DNA of 64,000 nucleotides, taken from assembly GCA_025057155.1 (NCBI GenBank), contig JANWYD010000001.1, positions 147,113-211,112 on the forward strand, written 5' to 3'. Below, one piece after another: positions 26,659 to 35,322 of the stretch. The position numbers were made by a program, and so were the translations under genes. Every line of letters starts with the position of its first letter. Position 1 is the first letter of the stretch. The DNA is from Chloroflexaceae bacterium (GTDB taxonomy: Bacteria > Chloroflexota > Chloroflexia > Chloroflexales > Chloroflexaceae). The notes under the pieces were generated by a model. The model ran no database searches. It was given only the letters and a program-made list of their open reading frames with translations, and was not told the DNA's origin.

Positions 26659-27477
26659 TCAGCCCACTCTTCCACTGATGTAATCCTCGGTGCGCGGATC
26701 CTTGGGAGTGGAAAAGATCTGCTCAGTGGGTCCTTCTTCGATCAGAACTCCGATGGGAACATCATCAGTCTTTTCCACCATAAACACGGCGGTGCGATCC
26801 GAGATACGCGCCGCCTGCTGCATATTGTGGGTGACGATGACTATCGTAAAGCGCAGCCGCAGGCTAAGCAGCAGTTCCTCGATTTTGAGGGTCGAAATCG
26901 GGTCAAGCGCCGAGCAGGGTTCATCGAAGAGAATGACATCAGGTTCGACGGCAATGGTGCGGGCGATGCTCAGGCGTTGCTGCTGGCCGCCGGAGAGGGC
27001 CATGCCTGAGAGGTGCAGCTTGTCTTTCACCTCGTCCCAAAGATTGGCGAGGACGAGGGCCCTTTCTACACGGTCGTCGAGCTCGGACTTGTTGTTGATC
27101 CCGCCGAGGCGCAGGCCCACGGCCACGTTCTCGTAGATGTTGCGCGTGCGCAGGGCGATCGGCATCTGGAAGACCATGCCGATTTTGCGTCGCACCAGCG
27201 CAGGATCAACCCCCGGCGCATAGATGTCAATGTCATCGAGCTTGACCACGCCCTCGGCGCGGGCGTAGGGTATAAGTTCGTGCATCCGGTTCAGGCAGCG
27301 CAGCACCGTGCTCTTGCCGCAGCCCGACGGGCCGATCAGCGCCAGAATCTGGTTTGGCCGCACGTCCAGATCCAGCGCCTGCACGGCGAGACGTTTGCCG
27401 TAGAAGGGCTTGAGGCCGCGCACGGTCATGCTGTGGGCAGTCTGCGTGGCCGGGGCGGGTTGGGTTGCAATGGCCAT
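26659..27477 (-). CDS. pstB: phosphate ABC transporter ATP-binding protein, second copy
   Basis: 272 residues with the same ABC motifs as the neighbouring Pst[47 protein letters not shown]. It differs in its Q-loop ([15 protein letters not shown] instead of FQRPNPF) and carries an insert before the C-terminus ([18 protein letters not shown]). The ATG at 27477 follows GAGGTG and lies 6 bp after the pstA stop. The Q-loop difference suggests the two ATPases are not simple duplicates; they may form a heterodimer or serve different conditions. Confidence 0.95.
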   Translation of the reverse strand: MAIATQPAPATQTAHSMTVRGLKPFYGKRLAVQALDLDVRPNQILALIGPSGCGKSTVLRCLNRMHELIPYARAEGVVKLDDIDIYAPGVDPALVRRKIGMVFQMPIALRTRNIYENVAVGLRLGGINNKSELDDRVERALVLANLWDEVKDKLHLSGMALSGGQQQRLSIARTIAVEPDVILFDEPCSALDPISTLKIEELLLSLRLRFTIVIVTHNMQQAARISDRTAVFMVEKTDDVPIGVLIEEGPTEQIFSTPKDPRTEDYISGRVG

Positions 27478-27483
27478 GGGCGC

Positions 27484-28413
27484 TCACCTCTTAATACGCG
27501 CGGTGGTGATACGTACCAGCAGGTTCACCCCGAGCACCAGCATCGTCAGGACGAAGGCCGTGCCCCAGGCAAGCTGGTTTTCAGCGGGGAAGGGCGACTC
27601 GATGTACTTGTAGGTCAGAATAGGCAACGCGGCCATGGCGGCGAACATGTTGAAGCTGAGATTGCTGTTGCCCTGAATGGTCAGCAGGAGCGGAGCGGTC
27701 TCGCCGGCGCCGCGGGCGAAGGCCAGCAGCGCGCCGGTGACGATCCCTGTCAGGGCGGTGGGTACCACCACGGTAAGCGTAGTGTACCACATGGGCGCGC
27801 CCATAGCCATTGCCGCTTCGCGCACGGCGTTGGGCACGAGTTTAAGGATCTCCTCAGTCGTGCGGGCGATGGTCGGCACCATTAGAAAGGTGAGGGCGAT
27901 CGAACCGGCAATGCCTGAGTAGGTTTCGGACGGTCGGACGATCATGGTAAATCCAACCACCCCGATGACAATCGACGGCGCGCCGCTGAGCACGTCGCAA
28001 CAGAAGCGGATAAAGGTATTGAAGGGAGTGTCGGGGTACTCGGCTAAGAAAATGCCGGCCAGAATGCCGATTGGCAGGGAAAACAGCAGCGCGGTGATTG
28101 TTACCATCAAGGTGCCGACGATGCCGTGCAGCACGCCCCCGCGCGCCTGCACCTGAGCAGTGGCGTCTTCTCCCATCCCCTCGATGGGCAACCCGGTGCG
28201 CGGGTCAACGCCGGCGGGCACCGGCGGACGGTAGGTGTCGGTAAAGAAGTCCCAGTTCAGGGCCGCGCCGCCCAAAAGCAGCACGTAGGCGATAATCAGC
28301 ACCAGAGGCACGATGGCGATTGCCGTCGCGACAATCGTACATCCGCGCAGGACCTTATCAACCCAGCTGCGCCGCCGGTACGTCAGCATGTTGGTCTGGA
28401 TATTAACACTCAT
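27484..28413 (-). CDS. pstA: phosphate ABC transporter permease PstA
   Basis: 309 residues, six membrane segments, with the ABC-permease EAA loop (AVREAAMAMGAPMWYTTLTV). An extracytoplasmic loop of about 60 residues follows TM1 (YRPPVPAGVDPRTGLPIEGM). The ATG at 28413 overlaps the pstC stop as ATGA, and GGGAG precedes it, indicating translational coupling with PstC, its partner in the membrane channel. Confidence 0.95.
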   Translation of the reverse strand: MSVNIQTNMLTYRRRSWVDKVLRGCTIVATAIAIVPLVLIIAYVLLLGGAALNWDFFTDTYRPPVPAGVDPRTGLPIEGMGEDATAQVQARGGVLHGIVGTLMVTITALLFSLPIGILAGIFLAEYPDTPFNTFIRFCCDVLSGAPSIVIGVVGFTMIVRPSETYSGIAGSIALTFLMVPTIARTTEEILKLVPNAVREAAMAMGAPMWYTTLTVVVPTALTGIVTGALLAFARGAGETAPLLLTIQGNSNLSFNMFAAMAALPILTYKYIESPFPAENQLAWGTAFVLTMLVLGVNLLVRITTARIKR

Positions 28414-29405
28414 GCTTTTTCTCCCGCCGGTCCCCGCGCCGTCTGCCACACCAGATAACGCGCAATCGCGTTCAGCAGCAGCGTAATGCCGAAGAGCGCC
28501 AGGGCCAGAGCGATAAGCGAACTCTCGTGGATCAGGCTCACAGAGTTGGGCAGTTCGCTGGCGATCAGAGCCGCCGCAGTGGTGGCCGGCATAAAGATAG
28601 ATGGTTCAATGCGCGTGCTGTTGCCGACGAGCATTGTAGCCGCCATGGTCTCTCCCAGGGCGCGCCCCAGTCCAAGCATGATCCCTCCGACGATCCCGGC
28701 GCGGGCGTAGGGCACCACCGCACCCCAGATCACTTCCCAGCGGGTCGCGCCGAGGGAGAACATGGCTTCGCGCTGGTGATTTGGCACCGCCTGTAGCACA
28801 TCGCGGGTGATCGCCGATACGGTGGGCAGGATCATGATCGCCAGGACGGTGCCAGTGATCGCTAACCCCCGGCTCACTGCGATCGGGCCGGCCAGCCAGG
28901 GCACAAACTGTCCTGCGGTGTTGGCAATGGGGTTGGCCACCCAGTCGTTGAACCAGTTTGCAAACACCGCCACGCCCCAGAGGCCGTAAATGACCGAGGG
29001 AATGGCCGCCAGCAGTTCAACCATGAAGCCCAGCGGCTGGCGCAGGCGCAAGGGGCACAATTCAGAGAGAAAGATGCCAATGGCTACCCCAGTAGGCGCC
29101 GCCAGGATCAGGGCGATCAGCGAAGAGATCAGGGTGCCGCGAATGGCCGGCCAGGCTCCGAAGCTGACCGGATAGAGATCGGTTTCAATCGGGTTCCAGT
29201 CAGTGCCCCACAGAAAGCTCCACCCATAGGCAGCACGGGCCTCGGCCGACCCATTATATGTCACCACCCCCACTACTACCACCAGACCGATGATCACCAG
29301 GGCGAAGAAGAGGGTCAACAACCAGAAAAATACATCGCCATGTCTGGTCTGTCGCGCCCAGCGGCTGCTCGCGGTGATGCGCGGTACGGCTTTTGCATCT
29401 GCCAT
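28410..29405 (-). CDS. pstC: phosphate ABC transporter permease PstC
   Basis: 331 residues with six membrane helices, the first at about residues 25-50. The EAA loop is NHQREAMFSLGATRWEVIW, and the phosphate-channel region GLGRALGETMAATMLVGN is typical of PstC. The start ATG at 29405 has GGAG 10 bases upstream; an ATG 21 codons earlier is less likely. The coding end overlaps pstA by 4 bases. Confidence 0.95.
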   Translation of the reverse strand: MADAKAVPRITASSRWARQTRHGDVFFWLLTLFFALVIIGLVVVVGVVTYNGSAEARAAYGWSFLWGTDWNPIETDLYPVSFGAWPAIRGTLISSLIALILAAPTGVAIGIFLSELCPLRLRQPLGFMVELLAAIPSVIYGLWGVAVFANWFNDWVANPIANTAGQFVPWLAGPIAVSRGLAITGTVLAIMILPTVSAITRDVLQAVPNHQREAMFSLGATRWEVIWGAVVPYARAGIVGGIMLGLGRALGETMAATMLVGNSTRIEPSIFMPATTAAALIASELPNSVSLIHESSLIALALALFGITLLLNAIARYLVWQTARGPAGEKA

Positions 29406-29504
29406 TGATAGTGCTCCGTAAAAGCAAGGCGGCTCCCGCAGCCAATACGAAGAGACGTGATGCAGCATTCATCGCTGCATCACGTCTCCCTTCAACCCGA
29501 GGCG

Positions 29505-30593
29505 TCAGCGCGCCGGGCCATCGAAGACGCGCTGGCCATCAACCGTAATGCTCCGGAGCGCCTCGATCGCCCGCACGCGCAGCGAGGCCGGCAGCGGCGC
29601 ATAGCCGAGGCGGTTAGCTGCGCCGGTGCCTTCCGTCAGACACCAGTAGAGGAAGTCGGTGAGCGCCTGCGCCTTGGGAACGTCCTTGTAGGTGTTCTGG
29701 CGCACCAGGATGTAGGTGAAGCCGGCGATCGGGTAGGCGTTGGGGTTGGGCGAGTTGGTGATCGAGGCCACCAGGTTGGCCGGGATCGGCACGCCATCCG
29801 CCGCGGCCGAGGTGGCCTCCAGCGACGCGGCGACAAAGTTGCCCGAAGCGTTCTGCACCGGCGGCAGGGGCAGGCGGTTGGCGGTGGCGAAGACCTGCTC
29901 CACGTAACCGATCGCACCGCGGGTGTTCTTCACCGTGCTGGCCACGCCGGCGTTGCCCGGCGCACCCACACCCACCGGCCAGCGCACCGTCGTGCCCGCT
30001 CCGACCCGGCTGCGCCAGTCGGTGCTGATCTTGCTCAGGTAGTCAGTCCAGATAGCCGTGGTGCCGGAGCTGTCCGAGCGGTAGACCACCGTAATCGGCA
30101 GGTTCGGCAGGCGCACGTTGGGGTTCGCGGCAGCGATGCGCGGGTCGTTCCAGTTGCGGATGGCGCCCAGGTAGATGCCTGCCAGGATCTCCGGGTTGAA
30201 GCGCAGTTCGGTGATGCCGGGAATGTTGTAGGTGGGAACCACAGCGCCGATCACCATGGGGATATGCAGGGCGTCAGGCGCCTCGGTCTGCACGCGCTGG
30301 GCGGCGATAGCCGCATCGGTGCCGCCGAAATCCGTCAGGTAGGCGATGAAGTCGCGAATGCCCTGGCCCGAGCCTACCGGCTGGTAGCTGATAGAGACGC
30401 TCGGATTAACTTGCTTATAGGTATCGATCCAGGCGGCATAGAGTGGAGCAGGGAATGTAGCGCCAGATCCTTTCAAGGAGGCCTGGACCGGTCGAGGACT
30501 CCAGCTCTGGGCCAGGGCCGGACTCGCCAGAGTGAGCAGAGTTGCGACGGCAAGCACGATTGCGAACACCCGAACGATCATGGTCCGTGTCAT
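29505..30593 (-). CDS. pstS: periplasmic/extracytoplasmic phosphate-binding protein
   Basis: 362 residues. A signal peptide covers about residues 1-28 (basic MTRTMIVR, hydrophobic core, ASPALAQ cleavage). There is no lipobox Cys. Phosphate-site motifs are present: LKGSGATFPAPLY near the mature N-terminus, SYQPVGSGQGIRDF, DFGGTDAAI and VYRSDSSGTTAIWTDYL. It delivers phosphate to PstCA. It is the first gene of the pst unit, 100 bp before pstC, and is preceded by the candidate Pho box at 30660-30713. Confidence 0.96.
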   Translation of the reverse strand: MTRTMIVRVFAIVLAVATLLTLASPALAQSWSPRPVQASLKGSGATFPAPLYAAWIDTYKQVNPSVSISYQPVGSGQGIRDFIAYLTDFGGTDAAIAAQRVQTEAPDALHIPMVIGAVVPTYNIPGITELRFNPEILAGIYLGAIRNWNDPRIAAANPNVRLPNLPITVVYRSDSSGTTAIWTDYLSKISTDWRSRVGAGTTVRWPVGVGAPGNAGVASTVKNTRGAIGYVEQVFATANRLPLPPVQNASGNFVAASLEATSAAADGVPIPANLVASITNSPNPNAYPIAGFTYILVRQNTYKDVPKAQALTDFLYWCLTEGTGAANRLGYAPLPASLRVRAIEALRSITVDGQRVFDGPAR

Positions 30594-30659
30594 ACAGTGT
30601 TCCCCCTTCTTCAGCTAGTCCTACGAGAAACGAGAGCCTGTGTCGGAGAAGGCGAGCTA

Positions 30660-30713
30660 ATCCTACCGGAGTTGTGTTAAGGTTCAGCAAAACAGGGGTT
30701 AAATAACTGTAAA
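30660..30713 (-). promoter_or_regulatory. candidate Pho box and promoter of pstS
   Basis: Reading the minus strand, four TT(A/T)ACA-like hexamers are spaced exactly 11 bp: TTTACA (30708-30713), TTAACC (30697-30702), TTTGCT (30686-30691), TTAACA (30675-30680). After 9 bp comes TAGGAT (30660-30665) as -10. The same last hexamer, 9-bp gap and TAGGAT precede the phoB-like gene at 31764-31784. This resembles PhoP/PhoB direct-repeat sites of other bacteria. The leader to the pstS ATG would be about 60 nt. Confidence 0.75.
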
Positions 30714-30843
30714 ACAACAATGACAATTGTTGCCCTGAAATGTTTGATTCTGTAGTGGATAAATCAGGGTTTCGCGCGACCCTGCCGGGCGGTGGCGTCT
30801 CGGAGCGCCGGACTTGCCTGGAACGTCATCGGCCAGCCCCATC

Positions 30844-31542
30844 TCACGCCGGTTCGTCTACTGAGTCGAAGCGATATCCAACGCCACGAACAGTCTGGAT
30901 GTACCGCGGTCGCGCTGGGTCCTGTTCAATCTTCTCGCGGAGCCAGCGGATGTGGACATCAACTGTGCGGCTGTCGCCAGCGAACTCGGTGCCCCAGACC
31001 CGTTCGAGCAGCAGGTCGCGCGTCAGAGCGATGCCGCGGTTGCGGATGAGGCAGGTCAGCAGGTCGAACTCCTTCTGCGCCAGGCTCAGTTCGACTCCGT
31101 CGCGCCATGCCCGCCGGCTGCTGGTATCCACCTTGATGCCCCCGGCGATCAGCACTTCGCGACCGGTGATGCGCGGGTGGGCTTCGCTGCGGCGCAGGAT
31201 GGCCCGCAGGCGCGCCAGGAACTCTCCCAGACTGAAGGGCTTGGTAATATAATCGTCGGCGCCCAGCTCCAGACCGGCAATGCGGTCAACTTCGTCCTGC
31301 CGCGCCGTGAGCATGATGACGGGAACGTCGCTCTCCTGGCGCAGAATGCGGCACACTGAGAAGCCATCGAGGCGTGGAAGCATAATATCCAGGACAATCA
31401 GATCGGGGTTGTGCCGGCGCGCCAGGTCCAACCCTTCGACGCCATCGAGTGCCTGAATAACCGTGTAGCCTTCGCGTTCAAGGTTGTAGCGCAGGGTCTC
31501 GGCGAAGGTCACCTCGTCCTCAACCAGCAGGATGGTGGGCAT
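30844..31542 (-). CDS. phoB: PhoB-type response regulator (OmpR/PhoB family)
   Basis: 232 residues. The receiver domain covers residues 1-120, with phosphoacceptor Asp in LIVLDIMLPR, acidic pair VEDE, Thr in MLTARQ and Lys in ITKPF. A winged-helix DNA-binding domain covers about 135-228 (LSLAQKEFDLLTCLI, RTVDVHIRWLREKIE, YIQTVRGVGYRF). Its placement next to pstSCAB and the shared Pho-box-like sites suggest it controls phosphate uptake, including its own gene. The chosen ATG at 31542 starts exactly at the receiver domain; the longer frame upstream runs through the regulatory region. Confidence 0.92.
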   Translation of the reverse strand: MPTILLVEDEVTFAETLRYNLEREGYTVIQALDGVEGLDLARRHNPDLIVLDIMLPRLDGFSVCRILRQESDVPVIMLTARQDEVDRIAGLELGADDYITKPFSLGEFLARLRAILRRSEAHPRITGREVLIAGGIKVDTSSRRAWRDGVELSLAQKEFDLLTCLIRNRGIALTRDLLLERVWGTEFAGDSRTVDVHIRWLREKIEQDPARPRYIQTVRGVGYRFDSVDEPA

Positions 31543-31763
31543 AGGCGCTGTCTGACCGCCGGGATAGCAACACGTCGCGGGCGGTTTGGAGCCTTCCGAG
31601 AGAACTGCGATGGCGCGTCCCGATCCACGCGTCTCCGGTGCGGCAGATGCCGACGAGCGTCCGATGATCGGCAGCGCATTGCTGCCGCGCCGTACCGGTT
31701 GTTTCACGGATGCGTCGCCAGAAATAGCGATGCCTGCTCGTGAATGCTTACGGATTATGCGCT

Positions 31764-31828
31764 ATCCTACTGGGTTAATGTTAAAAATTTTTCAAAAATT
31801 TTTTAAGCATTTATCAAGCAACGGTTAA
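31764..31828 (-). promoter_or_regulatory. candidate Pho box and promoter of the phoB-like gene
   Basis: Minus-strand hexamers at 11-bp spacing: TTAACC (31823-31828), TTGATA, TTAAAA, TTGAAA, TTAACA (31779-31784), then 9 bp and TAGGAT (31764-31769). The array is longer than at pstS (five units against four) but has the same TTAACA-N9-TAGGAT promoter core. The leader to the ATG at 31542 would be about 215 nt. The site lies in a markedly AT-rich island. Confidence 0.75.
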
Positions 31829-31895
31829 CGCGCAGAGGGCGGATCAGCCGGGTGCGAGGGGTTCTGCAACCTGCGTCGTTGTAATACTCATCGCA

Positions 31896-31901
31896 TATAA
31901 T
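31896..31901 (+). promoter_or_regulatory. -10 element (TATAAT) for the hybrid kinase gene
   Basis: A consensus TATAAT on the plus strand, 68 bp from the divergent phoB Pho box. No clear -35 is visible, which may mean activator dependence or that the adjacent Pho repeats serve both directions. Confidence 0.45.
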
Positions 31902-32113
31902 GTTGCTGACCCGGCCAGGGCAGCAGTGCGATGCATACGGCACGCGGCCCCGAACCTGAATCTGCCGCGGATAACCCGGCAAGGCCGATCCGGGAAATCC
32001 GCCACTCCTTCCCTGTCCTTAGCAGTAAAGGTTCCGTTTGCACCTCACAACCAGAAGATCGCTGGCAGGCAGACGTAGCGTATGAAACCCTCCAGGGGTT
32101 GCCGGGTGCGCCT

Positions 32114-34963
32114 ATGCAATTTCTGGCCCGCTCCTCGCTTCAGCGCAAGCTAATCTTGGCCTTCGCCGCAGTACTGCTGATTCCTACACTGATCCTCTCG
32201 ATCTATCATCTGGTGGAGATGCGCTTGCTGCTGATGGAACGGGCCAGCCTGGAGTACCGGCAGCGCGCCGCGATGCACGCCGGCTTTGCTAAGGCGCTGA
32301 TAGCAAGCGCAGCGGCGGATCTGCTGGCAGTGGCCGGATCGCCTTCCTTGCTCGATGATCCGTTCCCGACGGATCTTTCCATTTTTCTGCAGCAAAGGGA
32401 CAATCCCTATCAGGCCCTGTGCGTCTTCCCTCTCAGTGCCAGCGAACGACGCTGTCTGCGCTCCCCTTTCCCGGGCAACAGGATCGCGTGGATACCGGTG
32501 GTTGAGGTGGCGCCGGCAGGGGTGGTTCACGCCGCGCGCGAGGCGCTGGCGGGCGAAGGGCGTTCCGGCGCCCAGTCCGTTACCACGGCGCTGATTGACG
32601 GCCCGGCCCCTGGCGCGCCCGTGCTGTCTCTGCTTACCCTGGTGCAGCGCCAGGAAGGCGAGCCGCTTGCCGTGACGCTCGAACTGCCGGCCCAGGCGCT
32701 CTTCGACCTGCTGGTTGAGACGGAGCATGGCGTGTGCACCACGATTGTTGATGCGGCGGGAACCTCGCTCTATCGCTCCGTCGCCTGCCGGCCAGATGCT
32801 CCCGGAGCACTGTCCGTGTCGGCGCCCCGCCCTCGTGATGGTCTGCGCATCCTCGGCAATGCGGACGGCGTGTTGGTTGTCTCTCAGGAACGTCCGCAGA
32901 CGTTGCAGGTCATTATGCCGGTTCAGCCTCCCGGCCAGACCGGATTGGAGTGGACGGTGATCTACGCCCTTCCCCTCAGCGCGATCACCGGCCGGATCTG
33001 GCGCAGCGAGGCGATGATTGCCGTTATCACCCTGGGCGCCCTGCTGATCGCCCTGATGGCGGCCATGCGTCTGGCATGCGACATTGTGCGCCCTGTGCGC
33101 GCCCTGGCCGCCGCGGCCGAGCGTGTGGGCAACGGGGATCTGCAAGCCACCATTCCCGTTACCGGCGATGACGAAGTTGGCGCTCTGGGCCGGACACTGG
33201 ATCGCACGGTGGCCCGCCTGCGCGACGCCATCGCCGCCACCGAGAGCCGCCGCCAGGAGGCCGAGACGCTCCGCGCGGCCATGCAGGCGCTCAGCTCCAC
33301 CCTCGATCTGAAGCAGGTGCTCGACCTGATCTTAAGCGAGTTGCGTAAGGTGGTGCCCTACGACAGCGCCTCGGTGCAGGTGGTCCGCGACGGGTATGCC
33401 GAGATCATCGGCGCCTACGGCCTGCGGCGTGGTGAAGAGGTGATCGGCTTCCGCTTCGACCTCGCCCCCGGTCTGACACCCAATGCCGAAGTCGCCGCCA
33501 GCCGCGCGCCGGTGATCCTTGACGATGCTCCCGCGCGCTATCCCCATTTCAACAGCGAGCCATACAATGCCGACCCGATCCACTCCTGGCTCGGCGTGCC
33601 GCTCATCTTCGGCGAGCGCCTGACCGGCATGCTGACCCTCGACAAGTTCCAGCCGGGGTTCTTTACCCGCGAACACGCTCGTCTGGCCGCGGCCTTCGCC
33701 ACCCAGGCCGCGATTGCCCTGGAGAATGCCCGCCTGTACGAAGAGGCGCGGCGCGAGCTGGCTGAACGCCAGCGCGTCGAGGCCGAGCAGCGGCAGTCGC
33801 AAAAGATGGAGGCTCTGGGTCGCCTCGCCGGCGGCATCGCCCACGATTTTAACAATGTGCTCACCGTCATCCTGGGCGAAGTGGGCCTGCTGCTCGATGA
33901 TCTGCCCTCCGATGATCCCCGCCGGCACGGGCTGGAACAGATCCTCCAATCAGGTGGTCGCGCCGCGGCCCTCATCCGCCAGTTGCTGGCCTTCAGCCGG
34001 CGTCAGGTGCTGCAACCCGAGTTGCTGAACCTGAACGAGGTGATTACGGGCATGGAGCAGATGCTCCGCCGCCTGATCGGCGAAGATATTATGCTCACGA
34101 TCCTGCTCTCCCACGATCTGCCTCCGGTGCTGGCCGACCGGGGGCAGATCGAGCAGGTGGTGATGAACCTGGTGATCAATGCGCGCGATGCCATGCCTCA
34201 GGGTGGCCAACTGGTGATCCAGACCGCCTCATACTACGCGGATGTTCTGACCGCGCCGCATGCCGCCGGCACGCGGCTGGACCGCTATGCCCTGCTGACG
34301 GTCACCGATACAGGCACGGGGATCGATCCCGCGGTGCAACCCCACATTTTTGAACCGTTCTTTACCACCAAGCCGCGCGACAAAGGCACAGGTCTGGGTC
34401 TGGCCATGGTCCACGGCATCGTTCAGCAGAGCGGCGGCTTCATCCGCTTCAGTAGCCGGGTCAACCACGGCACCACGTTTGAGATCTACCTGCCCGCGGC
34501 GACTGAGGCGGCGCCGGACACGCCGGCGTCCGCGCCTCGACCCGACACCCTGCGGGTCGCTGGCGCTACCGTCTTGCTGGTGGAAGACGATGCCGCCGTG
34601 CGACAGCTCGCCAGCCAGATCCTGCGCCGCGCCGGGTTCACCGTGCTGGAGGCTGGCAATGGCCATCGCGCTCTGCAACTTGCCGATCAGCACGCCGCTT
34701 CAATTGACCTGCTGCTGACCGACATTGTTATGCCGGAGGGTCTCAACGGCGTACAACTGGCCGACGCCATTCGCGCCCGGCGCCCGAATATCGCGGTCGT
34801 CTATATGTCTGGCTATACCGACGATGCGCGGATCGAAGCCGCCCACGGCGAGCGGTTCATCCAGAAGCCATTTACCCCTGAAGTCCTCATAGGCGCCCTC
34901 AACGAGGTCCTCGGCGCACATGCGCCGCTGGCGAACCGGGCCAACGGCCGCGCCGTCGGTTGA
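32114..34963 (+). CDS. hybrid sensor histidine kinase (HAMP-GAF-HisKA-HATPase-REC)
   Basis: 949 residues from the ATG at 32114. An upstream in-frame ATG at 31931 would add 61 residues with clearly lower third-position GC and no domain, so I prefer 32114. The domain order is TM1 (about residues 14-35), an extracytoplasmic sensor of about 250 residues, TM2 ([19 protein letters not shown]), HAMP, a GAF domain (DSASVQVV to [11 protein letters not shown]), HisKA with phosphoacceptor His in [11 protein letters not shown], an ATPase with NARDAMPQ and DTGTGIDP and GTGLGLAMV, and a C-terminal receiver with Asp in [11 protein letters not shown]. It is divergent from the phoB-like gene; whether it is the cognate kinase is unproven, and no PhoR-like kinase is nearby. 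Confidence 0.9.
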   Translation: MQFLARSSLQRKLILAFAAVLLIPTLILSIYHLVEMRLLLMERASLEYRQRAAMHAGFAKALIASAAADLLAVAGSPSLLDDPFPTDLSIFLQQRDNPYQALCVFPLSASERRCLRSPFPGNRIAWIPVVEVAPAGVVHAAREALAGEGRSGAQSVTTALIDGPAPGAPVLSLLTLVQRQEGEPLAVTLELPAQALFDLLVETEHGVCTTIVDAAGTSLYRSVACRPDAPGALSVSAPRPRDGLRILGNADGVLVVSQERPQTLQVIMPVQPPGQTGLEWTVIYALPLSAITGRIWRSEAMIAVITLGALLIALMAAMRLACDIVRPVRALAAAAERVGNGDLQATIPVTGDDEVGALGRTLDRTVARLRDAIAATESRRQEAETLRAAMQALSSTLDLKQVLDLILSELRKVVPYDSASVQVVRDGYAEIIGAYGLRRGEEVIGFRFDLAPGLTPNAEVAASRAPVILDDAPARYPHFNSEPYNADPIHSWLGVPLIFGERLTGMLTLDKFQPGFFTREHARLAAAFATQAAIALENARLYEEARRELAERQRVEAEQRQSQKMEALGRLAGGIAHDFNNVLTVILGEVGLLLDDLPSDDPRRHGLEQILQSGGRAAALIRQLLAFSRRQVLQPELLNLNEVITGMEQMLRRLIGEDIMLTILLSHDLPPVLADRGQIEQVVMNLVINARDAMPQGGQLVIQTASYYADVLTAPHAAGTRLDRYALLTVTDTGTGIDPAVQPHIFEPFFTTKPRDKGTGLGLAMVHGIVQQSGGFIRFSSRVNHGTTFEIYLPAATEAAPDTPASAPRPDTLRVAGATVLLVEDDAAVRQLASQILRRAGFTVLEAGNGHRALQLADQHAASIDLLLTDIVMPEGLNGVQLADAIRARRPNIAVVYMSGYTDDARIEAAHGERFIQKPFTPEVLIGALNEVLGAHAPLANRANGRAVG

Positions 34964-34997
34964 GATCTCCGCCGGGACAACCTGATTTTCCCTCTTG

Positions 34998-35017
34998 CCT
35001 CTCCCCGCCGGGAGAGG
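34998..35017 (+). terminator. hairpin after the hybrid kinase gene
   Basis: CCTCTCCC-CGCC-GGGAGAGG, a perfect 8-bp stem 35 bp beyond the kinase stop. The sequence after it (TTGCGCC) has no T-run, so this may be one of the G/C-rich dispersed palindromes rather than a dedicated terminator. Confidence 0.4.
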
Positions 35018-35040
35018 TTGCGCCGACGCGGGCCTCCACA

Positions 35041-35099
35041 GGTGTTCGGATGTACCGCAGGGCGCGCGGAGGACGCCCTTTTTGAGGCTCTTTGCGCCG
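35041..35099. repeat. dispersed ~60-70 bp element, copy (plus orientation)
   Basis: Starts GTGTTCGGATGTACCGCAG and ends GAGGCTCTTTGCGCC; the same motifs in the same order occur inverted at 19950-20020. It lies just upstream of the secA promoter. Confidence 0.7.
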
Positions 35100-35112
35100 C
35101 TCAAGCTATTTC

Positions 35113-35142
35113 TTGTGTCGCCGCGATGCTCTCGGGTATAAT
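35113..35142 (+). promoter_or_regulatory. promoter of secA
   Basis: TTGTGT (35113-35118), 18-bp spacer, TATAAT (35137-35142). The untranslated leader to the ATG at 35323 would be about 175 nt and is G/C-rich with several short inverted repeats (for example around 35165-35215). Confidence 0.65.
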
Positions 35143-35322
35143 GAGGCCGGTTTAACCGGGCAGGGCGCTGCCTCCCCCGCCGGGGAAGGCAACCGGGCGC
35201 CTCCTCCTGGCGGGGAGAGAGGCGCGACGCCGCGAAGCATCCAAACCCCTGCGATCCTGCCTGATGGAGAATGCCGCTGCCTGTCGTCTCCACGCGCCCG
35301 GACAGCGACGGAGTATATGCTG

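Noticed and set aside
31931-32113. 61-residue N-terminal extension of the hybrid kinase from an upstream ATG
   Set aside because: Third-position GC is much lower than in the rest of the gene and the residues are of no recognisable domain, so the ATG at 32114 was preferred.
32150-33145. 331-codon minus-strand frame inside the hybrid kinase
   Set aside because: Low-complexity His/Arg/Gln-rich composition and no start site; the plus-strand kinase domains cover the whole interval.
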